Origin: Candidatus Dietzia intestinipullorum
GTDB taxonomy: Bacteria > Actinomycetota > Actinomycetes > Mycobacteriales > Mycobacteriaceae
Reading direction: 5' to 3'
Assembly: GCA_019119635.1 (NCBI GenBank)
Contig: DWWP01000025.1
Coordinates: 1 to 64,000, forward strand
DNA length: 64,000 nt
Shown: piece by piece, positions 35,107-45,003 of the stretch
How positions within the stretch are numbered: the first letter of the stretch is position 1
How the letters are laid out: every line of letters begins with the position of its first letter
Notes under the pieces: generated by a model
The model's database searches: none
Seen by the model: only the letters and a program-made list of their open reading frames with translations
What the model was told of the DNA's origin: nothing
Translations under genes and position numbers: made by a program

Positions 35107-35234
35107 GCCACCTATCGGATTGCGCGCCACCTATCGGATTGGCCTCGCGGGGCGAGTTGCGCGCCGTGCCACCTATCGGATCGCGCGCCACCTATCGGGT
35201 CCGCTAGGTGGCGCGCATCCCGCTAGGTGGCGCC
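35107..35234. repeat. Intergenic GGTGGCGC repeat array 2 (inverted relative to array 1)
   Basis: Four units of GCCACCTATCGGAT(T/C)GCGC, the reverse complement of the array 1 core, begin at 35107, 35126, 35168 and 35187. They are followed by two units in direct orientation (35203-35220 and 35221-35234, GCTAGGTGGCGC). The array lies between convergent gene ends. Finding the same core 32 kb away marks a dispersed family rather than chance. Confidence 0.9.
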
Positions 35235-35241
35235 CAGACGG

Positions 35242-35328
35242 CGAGGTGTCGTGAGCCCCGGTCAAGGGCGTGAGCTCCGGGCGAGGGGTCGTGAGCCGCG
35301 GGCTAGGCGTCATGAGCCCCGGGCGAGG
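35242..35328. repeat. About 20-bp tandem repeat (GTGAGCCCCGGG type)
   Basis: Four imperfect units with consensus CGAGGGGTCGTGAGCCCCGG start near 35242, 35263, 35282 and 35303, directly after array 2. The sequence differs from the GGTGGCGC family. It fills the gap to the fbiB stop and contains no gene. Confidence 0.8.
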
Positions 35329-35352
35329 GACCGCCGCCGGTTGGCGACCGCC

Positions 35353-36771
35353 TCACCCGATCGTCAGATACGCGTCCCCGGCGGGTCGGGTCATCCGCGG
35401 CGGGACGGGCTCGGCCGGGACGCCCACGGCGACGGCCCCCAGCGGGCGCCACGTGTCGGGCAGGTCGAGGACCCGCCGGGTGGTGTCGGCGGCGAAGATA
35501 GTCGAGCCCACCCAGCACGAGCCGAGACCGCGTGCGGCCAGGGCGACGAGCAGCGACTGCACGGCGGCGCCGCCGGCCACGGTGAACATGGTCTCCTCAC
35601 ATGCGGTGCGCCGGGCGTCCGGGTAGTCGTGCGCGCCGGCGGTGTCGTCGACGAACGGCAGGAGCAGTTCGGGGCAGGTCCGCAGCAGGTCGCCGCGGGC
35701 CAGTCGCCGGGCGAGAACGTCGCCGGAGTGACCGTCGGCCCGCAGATCGGCGTCCCAGTCGGCGCGCATCGCGTCGAGGAGCCGGACCCGGGCGTCGCCG
35801 GAGACGCGGACGAACCGGATCGGCGTGCTGTGGTGGGGGGCCGGGGCGGTCAGCGCGTCGGCCACCGCGTCGGCGAGATCGGCGGCCGGCACGGGCTCGT
35901 CGGCGAACCGCCGGACCGAGCGACGCCCGGGGACGGCGTCCCGTCGCCCCTGCGCCAGCGCCTCGGCCGTACCCAGCCGGAAGAGGTCCGAGGCCGAATC
36001 CCGCACCAGGTCCCGGGCCCGGGGAGCGGTCGTGCCCGCCTCGTCGTCGTCGGAGGTCAGGAGGTGGCCCAGCCCGCGGACGACGGCGACCGGCCGGGCG
36101 CCGAGTTTGCCCTTGACCAGGTCGGCGGCCGCGGCGATCTCGTCGGCCACCGCGACGTCGGTGACCGCCAGGACGTTGCCGTGGCGGTCGACGGCGCCGT
36201 CGTACCCCACCGACACATGCAGCCCCGCCGCGCCGATCGCGACGTCCGTCTGGCCGGTGCGCCAGGCCCGCCCCATGGTGTCGGTGACCACCACCGCCAC
36301 GCGGGCGCCCGTGCGGCGTCGCAGCTCGCCGACGAGCGCGGCGGCCGATCCGTCGGGGTCCTCGGGCAGGAGCGCGATCTCGTCGGTCTCCACGTTGGAG
36401 CCGTCGACGCCGGAGGCCGCCTGGACGATCCCGAGGCGGTTCTCGGTGATGAGCGTGCGGTTGACCCGCGCCACCACCCGCACGGATTCGGAGTCGACGA
36501 GGCCGCGGCGAAGTGCGTCGCGCTCCTCCGGGTCGGTCGGGGCCGCCACGATCCGCCCCTCGGTCTTGGACAGCACCTTGGAGGTGAGCACCACCACGTC
36601 GCCGTCGGTCAGGCCGTGCGGGTCGCGGGTGAGCGCGTCGGCCAGCGCACCGGCGAGGTCGTCGCCGGGCCGAAACTCGGGGAGTCCGTCCGGCGCCCAG
36701 ACGGTGACGGCGGAGTCGGCGGCGTGCTCGCCGGACCAGGGGCGGATCTCGGGGACCGCGCCGTCGGTCAC
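35353..36771 (-). CDS. fbiB: Bifunctional F420:gamma-L-glutamyl ligase / FMN-dependent dehydro-F420 reductase
   Basis: A 472-residue two-domain enzyme of coenzyme F420 synthesis. Residues 1-250 form the CofE-type ligase ([36 protein letters not shown]) that adds glutamates to F420-0. Residues 275-472 form a nitroreductase-like FMN domain ([27 protein letters not shown]) that reduces the dehydro precursor. The fusion is typical of mycobacteria and relatives. The GTG overlaps the fbiA stop (GTGA). It is adjacent to the second repeat array. Confidence 0.96.
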   Translation of the reverse strand: MTDGAVPEIRPWSGEHAADSAVTVWAPDGLPEFRPGDDLAGALADALTRDPHGLTDGDVVVLTSKVLSKTEGRIVAAPTDPEERDALRRGLVDSESVRVVARVNRTLITENRLGIVQAASGVDGSNVETDEIALLPEDPDGSAAALVGELRRRTGARVAVVVTDTMGRAWRTGQTDVAIGAAGLHVSVGYDGAVDRHGNVLAVTDVAVADEIAAAADLVKGKLGARPVAVVRGLGHLLTSDDDEAGTTAPRARDLVRDSASDLFRLGTAEALAQGRRDAVPGRRSVRRFADEPVPAADLADAVADALTAPAPHHSTPIRFVRVSGDARVRLLDAMRADWDADLRADGHSGDVLARRLARGDLLRTCPELLLPFVDDTAGAHDYPDARRTACEETMFTVAGGAAVQSLLVALAARGLGSCWVGSTIFAADTTRRVLDLPDTWRPLGAVAVGVPAEPVPPRMTRPAGDAYLTIG

Positions 36772-37787
36772 CGCGGGGACCTTCCGGGGGCGTCGAGTCC
36801 GGCGAGCTCGATCGCGGCCGTGACCATGTCCGCGGTCGTGTCCGGGTCGGACATCAGCAGGGGCGCCTCGCGGACGGTGACCCCGTCGACGTCCTCGCCG
36901 GCGGCGGGCCCGTCACCGGGGGCGACGAGCCAGCCGTCGAGGAGCCCCGTCCCGGAGCGGGCGCCGTAGTGGCGGGCCACGGCCAGGGCGTCGGTCTCCA
37001 CGCCGATCGCGGTGAGGCACGCGTCGGCCATGCCGCGCAGTACCGCGCCGCCGATCACGGGGCTCACGCCGACGACCGGGGCGGACGTGCTGCGCAGTGC
37101 GGCGCGGATCCCGGGGACCGCGAGGATCGCGCCGACGGAGACCACGGGGTTCGAGGGGGCGACGACGACGAGGTCGGCGGATCCGATCGCCTCGAGCGTG
37201 GACTGGGTGGGCACGGCCTGCTCCGCCCCGATCTGCACGAAATCCGAGGCCGGCAGCTGCGCACGGTGGCGGACCCACCACTCCTGGAAGTGGATCGCGC
37301 GCGGGCCGGTGCCGTCGGGTTGTTCGCCGATCACCACGTGGGTCTCGCACCGGTCGTCGGTGACGGGCAGGAGATCCACGCCGGGTGACCATCGGGTGCA
37401 CAGTGCCTCGGTGACGTCGGTGAGCCGGTAGCCGGCATCGAGCATCTGCGTGCGGACCAGGTGGGTGGCGAGGTCCTTGTCGCCGAGACCGAACCAATCG
37501 GGCTGCACCCCGTAGGCCGCGAGCTCGTCCCGGCAGTTCCAGGTCTCGCCGGCGTGGCCCCAGCCCCGCTCCCGGTCGATCCCCCCGCCGAGGGTGTACA
37601 TGCAGGTGTCGAGGTCGGGGCAGATCCGGACGCCGTGCATCCAGGCGTCGTCGCCCACGTTGACCACCGCCTCGATCCGGTGGGCGGACGACTCGCGGTC
37701 GGCGGGGGCGTCCAGGCCGAGCAGTCGCCGGGCGCCGAGCAGGAAACGGGCGCCGCCGACGCCACCGGCCAATACACAGATCCTCAC
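36768..37787 (-). CDS. fbiA: 2-phospho-L-lactate (phosphoenolpyruvate) transferase
   Basis: A 339-residue CofD-family enzyme that joins the activated lactyl/enolpyruvyl phosphate to the deazaflavin Fo. The N-terminus [18 protein letters not shown] is the family nucleotide loop; [41 protein letters not shown] and SPVIGG follow. The GTG at 37787 was chosen over an upstream in-frame start because the family begins here and a TACTCT box lies 8 nt upstream. Translation is coupled to fbiB. Confidence 0.95.
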   Translation of the reverse strand: MRICVLAGGVGGARFLLGARRLLGLDAPADRESSAHRIEAVVNVGDDAWMHGVRICPDLDTCMYTLGGGIDRERGWGHAGETWNCRDELAAYGVQPDWFGLGDKDLATHLVRTQMLDAGYRLTDVTEALCTRWSPGVDLLPVTDDRCETHVVIGEQPDGTGPRAIHFQEWWVRHRAQLPASDFVQIGAEQAVPTQSTLEAIGSADLVVVAPSNPVVSVGAILAVPGIRAALRSTSAPVVGVSPVIGGAVLRGMADACLTAIGVETDALAVARHYGARSGTGLLDGWLVAPGDGPAAGEDVDGVTVREAPLLMSDPDTTADMVTAAIELAGLDAPGRSPR

Positions 37788-37795
37788 GGGGACCC

Positions 37796-37801
37796 AGAGT
37801 A
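37796..37801 (-). promoter_or_regulatory. -10 box (TACTCT) of fbiAB
   Basis: TACTCT on the minus strand ends 8 nt before the fbiA GTG, consistent with a nearly leaderless fbiA-fbiB mRNA. Confidence 0.45.
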
Positions 37802-37918
37802 GTGACGGCCGCGCCGCGGGCTCCCCGAGGGCCGCCGCGAGTGGTGCATGCCACACTTCCCCCGGCGTGTCACGGGCCGCACGGGCTGCCGGGAATGCTA
37901 GGAGTCTGCTGATTTCAC

Positions 37919-37947
37919 TTGACCTCGGCGACGTACATGTGTGTAAT
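37919..37947 (+). promoter_or_regulatory. Candidate promoter of whiB2
   Basis: TTGACC (37919-37924) and TGTAAT (37942-37947) are separated by 17 nt. The -10 overlaps a small palindrome TGTG-TAAT-CACA (37940-37951). The long leader to whiB2 (about 120 nt) is typical of regulated whiB genes. Confidence 0.35.
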
Positions 37948-37967
37948 CACAGATGTGTCATTCCCCC

Positions 37968-37989
37968 GTATCGGACCACGGTCCGATAC
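37968..37989. promoter_or_regulatory. 22-bp palindrome in the whiB2 leader
   Basis: Arms GTATCGGACC and GGTCCGATAC are perfect 10-bp inverted repeats separated by two nucleotides. It lies about 90 nt upstream of the whiB2 start, downstream of the likely promoter. It could be an operator or an RNA hairpin in the leader. Confidence 0.5.
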
Positions 37990-38075
37990 CGGATCGGACT
38001 GGGTCGACAGTGTGTTCGACCAGCGCATCCGGCGCCCGGCACGTACACGACCGACGAGCAACGCACTACGAAGGG

Positions 38076-38387
38076 ATGACCGTGGATCGACAGTCACGTA
38101 GCGGGGCGCGACCCGAGCTGGCCCTGGTCGATTTCGGCGACAGCGCACTCTTCGCTGACGACGAGGAGGAGAGCTGGCAGGAGCGGGCTCTCTGCGCGCA
38201 GACGGACCCGGAGGCATTCTTCCCCGAGAAGGGCGGATCGACCCGCGAGGCCAAGAAGATCTGCACGGGGTGTGAGGTCAAGGCCGAATGTCTCGAGTAT
38301 GCGCTGGCCAACGACGAGCGCTTCGGGATCTGGGGCGGCCTCAGCGAGCGCGAGCGCCGGAGGATCAAGCGCGAGGCCACCGGCTGA
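38076..38387 (+). CDS. whiB2: WhiB-family transcriptional regulator WhiB2
   Basis: A 103-residue iron-sulfur regulator needed for septation and division in mycobacteria. Four cysteines (C40, C63, C66 and C72; ALC and ICTGCEVKAEC) bind a [4Fe-4S] cluster. GIWGG (84-88) and the basic tail ERERRRIKRE contact sigma factor and DNA. The block from WQERALCAQTDPEAFFPEKGG onward is nearly identical to WhiB2 (Rv3260c). The start may instead be GTG at 38082, which has better spacing from AAGGGA. fbiA is divergent from it. Confidence 0.95.
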   Translation: MTVDRQSRSGARPELALVDFGDSALFADDEEESWQERALCAQTDPEAFFPEKGGSTREAKKICTGCEVKAECLEYALANDERFGIWGGLSERERRRIKREATG

Positions 38388-38400
38388 GTTCCAGGTGAAG

Positions 38401-38419
38401 CGGCCCGGTACCGGGGCCG
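38401..38419. terminator. Short hairpin between whiB2 and zincin-like gene
   Basis: CGGCCCGGT and ACCGGGGCCG pair with a one-nucleotide bulge between the convergent stops. The stem is short and has no U-tract. Confidence 0.4.
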
Positions 38420-38420
38420 T

Positions 38421-39014
38421 CTACTCGCCCGGGGGGCCGGCCTCGACCTCATCGGGCGAGATCTCCAGATGCTGGGCGACCAACTCGATCAGCACGGTGT
38501 AGACGAGGTCGCGCAGGTCGTCCGGGTCCGGCGCGCGCCGCGCGAGCGGGCGACGGAAGAGGACGAGACGGGCGCGGGTGGGCTGCCCGGAACGGTCGAC
38601 GCCGGCCGGCACGAGCCGGGCGAGGGGGACCTCGCCGTCCGCCACCACCTCCTCGGGCCAGGTCTCGCCGGTGCGCAGGCGCATCCGCGGCACCATGTCC
38701 ACCGCCAGGTCGAGGTGGATGAGTTGGGAGTGCCAGTGCTGGTCGATCTCGGCGAACGCCTCGAGCGCGGCGGCGTCGAACTCTGCTGCGCGGCTGCGCC
38801 AGCGCGGGACCTCCGGGGGCAGTATCGGCCCGCGCGGCCCGTGTCCACGACGTTCGGCGCGGCGGGTGGTGACCACCCGCGGGCCGCTGCGGCCGGGGTC
38901 GCCGGGGAAGTCCCGGACGGAGATGCGGCTGTCGGCGCACACGTCGGTCTGGCCTGCGCCCGGGATCGCTGTCCCGCTCGGCGGTCGTCCGGGAACCGGG
39001 GCGGTCGGGGTCAT
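38421..39014 (-). CDS. Zincin-like protein (Rv3259-type) with degenerate metal motif
   Basis: A 197-residue protein of the small metallopeptidase-like family found beside whiB2 (counterpart Rv3259). The region expected to hold HExxH reads LIELVAQHLEISPDE (175-189): Ile replaces the first His, and only His182 remains. A zinc peptidase activity is therefore doubtful. The N-terminal 85 residues are Pro/Arg/Gly-rich and likely disordered. The start is ATG at 39014. The assignment rests on context and shape more than on motif. Confidence 0.65.
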   Translation of the reverse strand: MTPTAPVPGRPPSGTAIPGAGQTDVCADSRISVRDFPGDPGRSGPRVVTTRRAERRGHGPRGPILPPEVPRWRSRAAEFDAAALEAFAEIDQHWHSQLIHLDLAVDMVPRMRLRTGETWPEEVVADGEVPLARLVPAGVDRSGQPTRARLVLFRRPLARRAPDPDDLRDLVYTVLIELVAQHLEISPDEVEAGPPGE

Positions 39015-39128
39015 GGCGCGAGGATAGCTCCCGGCTCCCTGCTCCCGCGGGCCGCGGCACCGGCGCGTCGCCGACGGCGGAAGCGGGCGGGGCCGCGGGT
39101 CGCCGTCCGGTCGGGCGCTCCACGGGTC

Positions 39129-39134
39129 TACGCT
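39129..39134 (+). promoter_or_regulatory. -10 box (TACGCT) of the DUF3499 gene
   Basis: TACGCT ends 8 nt before the GTG at 39143, so the transcript of the DUF3499-manB region may be nearly leaderless. Confidence 0.4.
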
Positions 39135-39142
39135 GGGGTCTC

Positions 39143-39601
39143 GTGAGTGAGAACCGTCGTTGCTGCCGTCCGGGATGCCCCAATCGTGCGGTCGCCACGC
39201 TCACCTACGTCTACGCGGACTCCACCGCCGTCGTCGGCCCGCTGTCCGCCGCGCGCGACCCGCATTCGTGGGACCTGTGCGCGGCACACGCCCTCCGTAT
39301 CACCGCCCCGAGGGGGTGGGAGCTCGTGCGGCACCCGGACATCGACGCCTCCGCAGAGGACGCCGACCTCACGGCGCTGTTGGACGCCGTGGCCGGGGCG
39401 CCGGTCGGCGCGCGCAGGGGCACGGCGCTCGTGGACGCGGACCGGCTGCGCCGGCTCGGCGTCTCCGATCCCGGCACCGCACTCGCCGAGGACCCGGTGG
39501 CCCCCACCGACACCGCCCGGCCCCACCTCCGCGTGGTCACCGGTGGGGCGGACGATGATCCGGGTGGGCCCGGGGACGAGTCGACGCCGGGGGAGAGCTG
39601 A
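39143..39601 (+). CDS. DUF3499-family protein
   Basis: A 152-residue actinobacterial protein of unknown function, counterpart of Rv3258c. The N-terminal 50 residues contain RRCCRPGCPNRAVATLTYVYAD and WDLCAAHA, a Cys/His set (C7, C8, C12, C47, H50 approximately) suited to a zinc ribbon. The C-terminal third is acidic and Pro/Gly-rich. It always lies next to manB in relatives, so a link to mannose metabolism or cell-wall assembly is possible but untested. Confidence 0.85.
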   Translation: MSENRRCCRPGCPNRAVATLTYVYADSTAVVGPLSAARDPHSWDLCAAHALRITAPRGWELVRHPDIDASAEDADLTALLDAVAGAPVGARRGTALVDADRLRRLGVSDPGTALAEDPVAPTDTARPHLRVVTGGADDDPGGPGDESTPGES

Positions 39602-39704
39602 TCCCACACCCGGCCACCGCCGCGTGCGTGGTCCCCGCCGTCAGGCCCCCGGGTACTGTCGACGAGGACATGCACCACCGACCGTCCGATCCCGGGAGCA
39701 GCAC

Positions 39705-41081
39705 GTGACACGCAGCGCCGAGTCCGTCCGAGCCGTCATCAAGGCCTACGACGTCCGTGGCGTCGTCGGTGACCAGATCGACGAGGATCTCGTCCGCGAG
39801 ATCGGGGCGTCCTTCGCCCGGCTCATGCGCTCGGAGGGCGCCGAGCGTGTGGTGATCGGGCACGACATGCGCGAGTCGTCCCCCGCGCTGTCCCGGGCCT
39901 TCGCCGAGGGCGTCACCGCCCGGGGGCTCGACGTAGTCGGTATCGGGCTCGCCTCGACCGACCAGCTGTACTACGCGTCGGGGGCCCTGGACTGCCCCGG
40001 CGCGATGTTCACTGCCAGCCACAACCCGGCCCGGTACAACGGCATCAAGCTGTGCCGGGCCGGGGCCAGACCGGTGGGGCAGGAGAGCGGCCTCGCGGTC
40101 ATCGCCGACGAGGTGACCGCGGGCGTCCCGCCGTTCGACGGCGCGGCCGGGACCGTCACCGAGCGGGACGTGCTCGAGGACTACGGCGAGTTCCTCCGCG
40201 GACTCGTGGACCTGACCGGCATCCGGCCGCTGACGGTGGCCGTCGACGCGGGCAACGGGATGGGGGGCCACACCGTGCCGGCGGTGCTGGGCGGCCTGCC
40301 GCTCGAGATCGTTCCCCTGTACTTCGAGCTCGACGGCGACTTCCCCAACCACGAGGCCAACCCACTGGAGCCGGCGAACATCGTGGACCTGCAGGAACTC
40401 GTCAGGTCCAGCGGAGCTGACATCGGCCTGGCCTTCGACGGTGACGCCGACCGGTGCTTCGTGGTGGACGAGCGTGGCGAGCCGGTCGCGCCGTCCGCCA
40501 TCACCGCCCTGGTCGCCGAGCGCGAGCTGGACGAGAACCCGGGCGCCTCGATCATCTACAACCTCATCACCTCGCGATCCGTCCCGGAACTGGTCGAGGA
40601 GAAGGGGGGCGTCGCCGTCCGCACCCGCGTGGGCCACAGCTTCATCAAGGCGCAGATGGCGGACACCGGCGCGGTCTTCGGCGGCGAGCACTCCGCGCAC
40701 TACTACTTCCGCGATTTCTGGGGTGCCGATTCCGGCATGCTCGCCGCGATGCATGTCCTGGCCGCGCTCGGCGGACAGGCCTCCCCGCTCTCGGAGGTCA
40801 TGGCGCGCTACCGCCGCTACGCCGCGTCCGGCGAGATCAACTCGACCCTCGACTCGGCCGAGGCGCAGGACGAGCGGATGGAGGCCGTGGTGGAGGCGTT
40901 CGGTGGCCGGGCGCGGTCCGTGGACCGGCTCGACGGTGTGACCGTCGACCTGGGGGAGGGGACCTGGTTCAACCTCCGGGCATCGAACACCGAGCCGCTG
41001 CTCCGGCTCAACGCGGAGGCGCCCACCGAGGAGGGCGTCGCCGCGGTCGTCGACGAGGTCCTCGCGATCGTCCGTGCCTGA
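39705..41081 (+). CDS. manB: Phosphomannomutase/phosphoglucomutase
   Basis: A 458-residue alpha-D-phosphohexomutase converting mannose-6-phosphate to mannose-1-phosphate for GDP-mannose. It has KAYDVRGVVG, the phosphoserine loop TASHNPARYNGIK, the metal loop DGDADR and the sugar loop GGEHSAHYYF. In the C-terminal phosphate loop, ASNTEPLLRLNAE replaces the usual SGTEP. It matches Rv3257c. The GTG at 39705 has GGGAG 7 nt upstream, and a TACTGT box lies about 45 nt upstream. It is coupled to the TobH-like gene (overlap of 8 nt) and followed by manA. Confidence 0.96.
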   Translation: MTRSAESVRAVIKAYDVRGVVGDQIDEDLVREIGASFARLMRSEGAERVVIGHDMRESSPALSRAFAEGVTARGLDVVGIGLASTDQLYYASGALDCPGAMFTASHNPARYNGIKLCRAGARPVGQESGLAVIADEVTAGVPPFDGAAGTVTERDVLEDYGEFLRGLVDLTGIRPLTVAVDAGNGMGGHTVPAVLGGLPLEIVPLYFELDGDFPNHEANPLEPANIVDLQELVRSSGADIGLAFDGDADRCFVVDERGEPVAPSAITALVAERELDENPGASIIYNLITSRSVPELVEEKGGVAVRTRVGHSFIKAQMADTGAVFGGEHSAHYYFRDFWGADSGMLAAMHVLAALGGQASPLSEVMARYRRYAASGEINSTLDSAEAQDERMEAVVEAFGGRARSVDRLDGVTVDLGEGTWFNLRASNTEPLLRLNAEAPTEEGVAAVVDEVLAIVRA

Positions 41082-42165
41082 TCCGGGCGGCACCGCGGGC
41101 GCCGTCGACCTCGACGACGTCGAGGCGCTCCGCGACGCCGACGCCACCGGGGCGCTGCTCCACGCCTCGATGGCCGGTGCCCAGGTCCGGGCCGTGGCCA
41201 CCGCCGTGCACGCAGGCGTGCTCGAGCCGGTGTCCGGGGTGCGCCCCCGCGCGATGGTGTGGGTGACCGGCCGCTCGGCGCGTGCCCGGCAGTCGGCGGC
41301 GGTGGCCGCCGCGCTCGCGGCGTCGGTCGGCGGTCCCGCCGTGCCCCCGCTGGTCGTCGCCGCCCGGCTCCCGGCGTGGGTGGGGGCGCTCGACGTGGTG
41401 CTGGTCTCCGGGGACGACGCCGGGGATCCGGACCTGGCGGCCGCGGTCGAGACCGCCACCTCCCGGGGCGCGACGGTCGTCGCGGACGTCCCCAGGGAGG
41501 GGCCGGTCGCGGAATCCGCCCACGGCGGGGTGAGCTGGCTCGAGCCCCTGCCGTACCTGCCGCCCCACCGGGGCGTGCTGCGCCACCTCGCGGCGGGGAT
41601 GGCGGTCCTCGGGGCGCTCGGCGTCCGCGGCCTCGACCTCGACGCCGCGGCCGACGCCGTCGACGTCGAGCTCGAGGGGATCGGCCCCGAACTGTCGACG
41701 CCGGTCAACCCGGCCAAACTCCTGGCGAACTCGGTGGCCGGCTCCGATCGCGTCGTCTGGGTCCACGCGGACCCGGTCGCGGAGGCGTTCTGTCACCGGG
41801 CGGTCGCCGCGTTCACGGACGTCGGCCGTATCACCGCGTCGTCGACGATCGCCGACGCGGTGCGGGCCGCCGCCGACGAGCAGGCGCGGAGCGGCGCCCC
41901 CGCGGACCCCCTGGCGCGCCTCTTCCACGACGAGGAGCTCGACGGGGCGTGGGAGGACCGACCGGTCCGCCACCTCGGTATGGTGTTGGACGCGGACGAG
42001 GAGCTCGTCCGGCCGGCTGCGGGCCCGCTCGTGGACGTCGAGTGGATCACCGACCGCGGTCGGGACACGGTCGGCGACACTCCGACCCCGTTCAGCGGAA
42101 GGGTGGCCGCGCTCATGGCCCGCACCGAACTCGCCGCCGCATACCTCGCCGTCGGGGGTCTGTAG
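41074..42165 (+). CDS. TobH-like SIS-domain protein
   Basis: A 363-residue protein with two halves like the phosphoglucose isomerase/SIS fold (residues 60-150 with VWVTGRSARARQSA, and 225-350). It corresponds to Rv3256c and to TobH, named from an aminoglycoside cluster. The sugar-phosphate binding fold and its place between manB and manA suggest a sugar-phosphate isomerase or a regulator, but no catalytic residues are recognisable. The GTG at 41074 overlaps the manB stop, and manA begins 4 nt after its end. Confidence 0.8.
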   Translation: MPDPGGTAGAVDLDDVEALRDADATGALLHASMAGAQVRAVATAVHAGVLEPVSGVRPRAMVWVTGRSARARQSAAVAAALAASVGGPAVPPLVVAARLPAWVGALDVVLVSGDDAGDPDLAAAVETATSRGATVVADVPREGPVAESAHGGVSWLEPLPYLPPHRGVLRHLAAGMAVLGALGVRGLDLDAAADAVDVELEGIGPELSTPVNPAKLLANSVAGSDRVVWVHADPVAEAFCHRAVAAFTDVGRITASSTIADAVRAAADEQARSGAPADPLARLFHDEELDGAWEDRPVRHLGMVLDADEELVRPAAGPLVDVEWITDRGRDTVGDTPTPFSGRVAALMARTELAAAYLAVGGL

Positions 42166-42169
42166 GCAC

Positions 42170-43411
42170 GTGGTCACTCTCAGCCCGGTCGTCCAGGCCT
42201 ACGCCTGGGGGTCCCGGACAGCGCTGCCCGATCTGTGCGGCACCACCTCCCCGGCCCCGCACCCGGTGGCCGAATACTGGTTCGGCGCGCACGATTCGGG
42301 GTCGTCACTCTGCTCGGACGGACGGTCGCTGGACGCGCGGATCGCCGAAGACCCCGAGACGGAGCTGGGCCGACGGGTCCTGGACGAGCACGGCGGGAGC
42401 CTTCCCTACCTGGTCAAGCTCCTGTCGGCTGAGCAGGCGCTGTCGTTGCAGGCGCACCCCTCGCCGGAGCGGGCGAGGGAGGGGTACGCAGCCGAGGATG
42501 CGCGTGGGATCCCCGTCGACGCCGCGGACCGCAACTACCGCGACCGCAACCACAAGCCCGAGATCCTGGTGGCGCTGACCGAATTCCACGCGCTCGTGGG
42601 ATTCCGGCCCGTCGACCGGACCCTCGCCCTGTTGGACGCCCTGGACGTGCCGGCGCTCCGCCCCTACCGGGACATGCTGGAGGGCCAGCCGGACGCCGAG
42701 GGGGTCCGCGCGGTGTTCACCACCTTCGTCACCATGCCCCACACCGCGTTGGCCGACATCGTCTCGGACCTGATCACGGCCGCCGTCGGCTACCTCACCT
42801 CGGAGGGTGTCGACGGACACTGGGCGTCGGAGGCGACGACGGTCGTCGAGCTGGCCGAGAGGTACCCGACCGATCCGGGCGTGCTGGGGGCTCTCCTGCT
42901 CAATCGCGTGGTCCTGCAGCCGGGTGAGGCCATCTACCTGGGCCCGGGGCACATGCACGCCTACCTCCGGGGCGTCGGGGTCGAGGTCATGGCGAACTCG
43001 GACAACGTCCTGCGCGGCGGGCTGACGCCCAAGCACGTCGACGTCCCCGAGCTGATGCGGGTGCTGGAGTTCAGCCCGCTGCGGGACCCGCGGGTGCGGC
43101 CCGTGCCTGCCGGCCGGGGGATCGGGACCGAGGTGGACTTCCCGACGCCCGCCCCCGACTTCGCGCTGTCGCGGATCGACCTCGAGCCCGGTGCCGAGCC
43201 GGTGAGCTACCGGCCGGTCGGTCCGGAGGTCCTGCTGTGCACCTCCGGGACGGTGCGGGTGGGGCAGGACTCCACGTCCGAGACGCTGGGGCCGGGGCGG
43301 GCCGCCTGGCTGCCGGCCTCGACCCCCGTGGTCACGCTCGAGTCGTCGGACGGGGCGTCGGTTTTCCGCACCCGGGTCGGCGACGGGGAGAGCGCGGCGC
43401 GGCGCCCGTAG
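42170..43411 (+). CDS. manA: Mannose-6-phosphate isomerase
   Basis: A 413-residue type I zinc isomerase linking fructose-6-phosphate and mannose-6-phosphate. Metal and substrate motifs are AEYWFGAH, LQAHPS, HKPEILVAL and YLGPGHMHAYLRG. With manB and the pyrophosphorylase at 33966 it completes the route to GDP-mannose. The GTG at 42170 is four nucleotides after the preceding stop. Confidence 0.96.
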   Translation: MVTLSPVVQAYAWGSRTALPDLCGTTSPAPHPVAEYWFGAHDSGSSLCSDGRSLDARIAEDPETELGRRVLDEHGGSLPYLVKLLSAEQALSLQAHPSPERAREGYAAEDARGIPVDAADRNYRDRNHKPEILVALTEFHALVGFRPVDRTLALLDALDVPALRPYRDMLEGQPDAEGVRAVFTTFVTMPHTALADIVSDLITAAVGYLTSEGVDGHWASEATTVVELAERYPTDPGVLGALLLNRVVLQPGEAIYLGPGHMHAYLRGVGVEVMANSDNVLRGGLTPKHVDVPELMRVLEFSPLRDPRVRPVPAGRGIGTEVDFPTPAPDFALSRIDLEPGAEPVSYRPVGPEVLLCTSGTVRVGQDSTSETLGPGRAAWLPASTPVVTLESSDGASVFRTRVGDGESAARRP

Positions 43412-43420
43412 GGGACCCGC

Positions 43421-43426
43421 TACTGT
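43421..43426 (+). promoter_or_regulatory. -10 box (TACTGT) of ahcY
   Basis: TACTGT lies 42 nt before the ahcY ATG, giving a short 5' leader with GAGGAG as ribosome-binding site. There is no room for an S-adenosylhomocysteine riboswitch. Confidence 0.4.
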
Positions 43427-43468
43427 GGGGCGCGAGTCATTACCCGACGCGAGGAGCTGGTCCCACAC

Positions 43469-44927
<1,459 letters not shown>

Positions 44928-44935
<8 letters not shown>

Positions 44936-44955
44936 AGACGCGGTACCGGAGACGC
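44928..44955. repeat. 14-bp tandem duplication at the end of ahcY
   Basis: GGTACTAGAGACGC and GGTACCGGAGACGC lie head to tail with two differences. The first copy contains the TAG stop of ahcY. Confidence 0.7.
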
Positions 44956-45003
44956 GGCGTCGCCGTCGGGCGGCGCGGCACGGGCCGGAGAGGGGGTCGC
45001 CGG

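Noticed and set aside
43412-43468. S-adenosylhomocysteine riboswitch
   Set aside because: The leader is under 60 nt and shows no matching stems.
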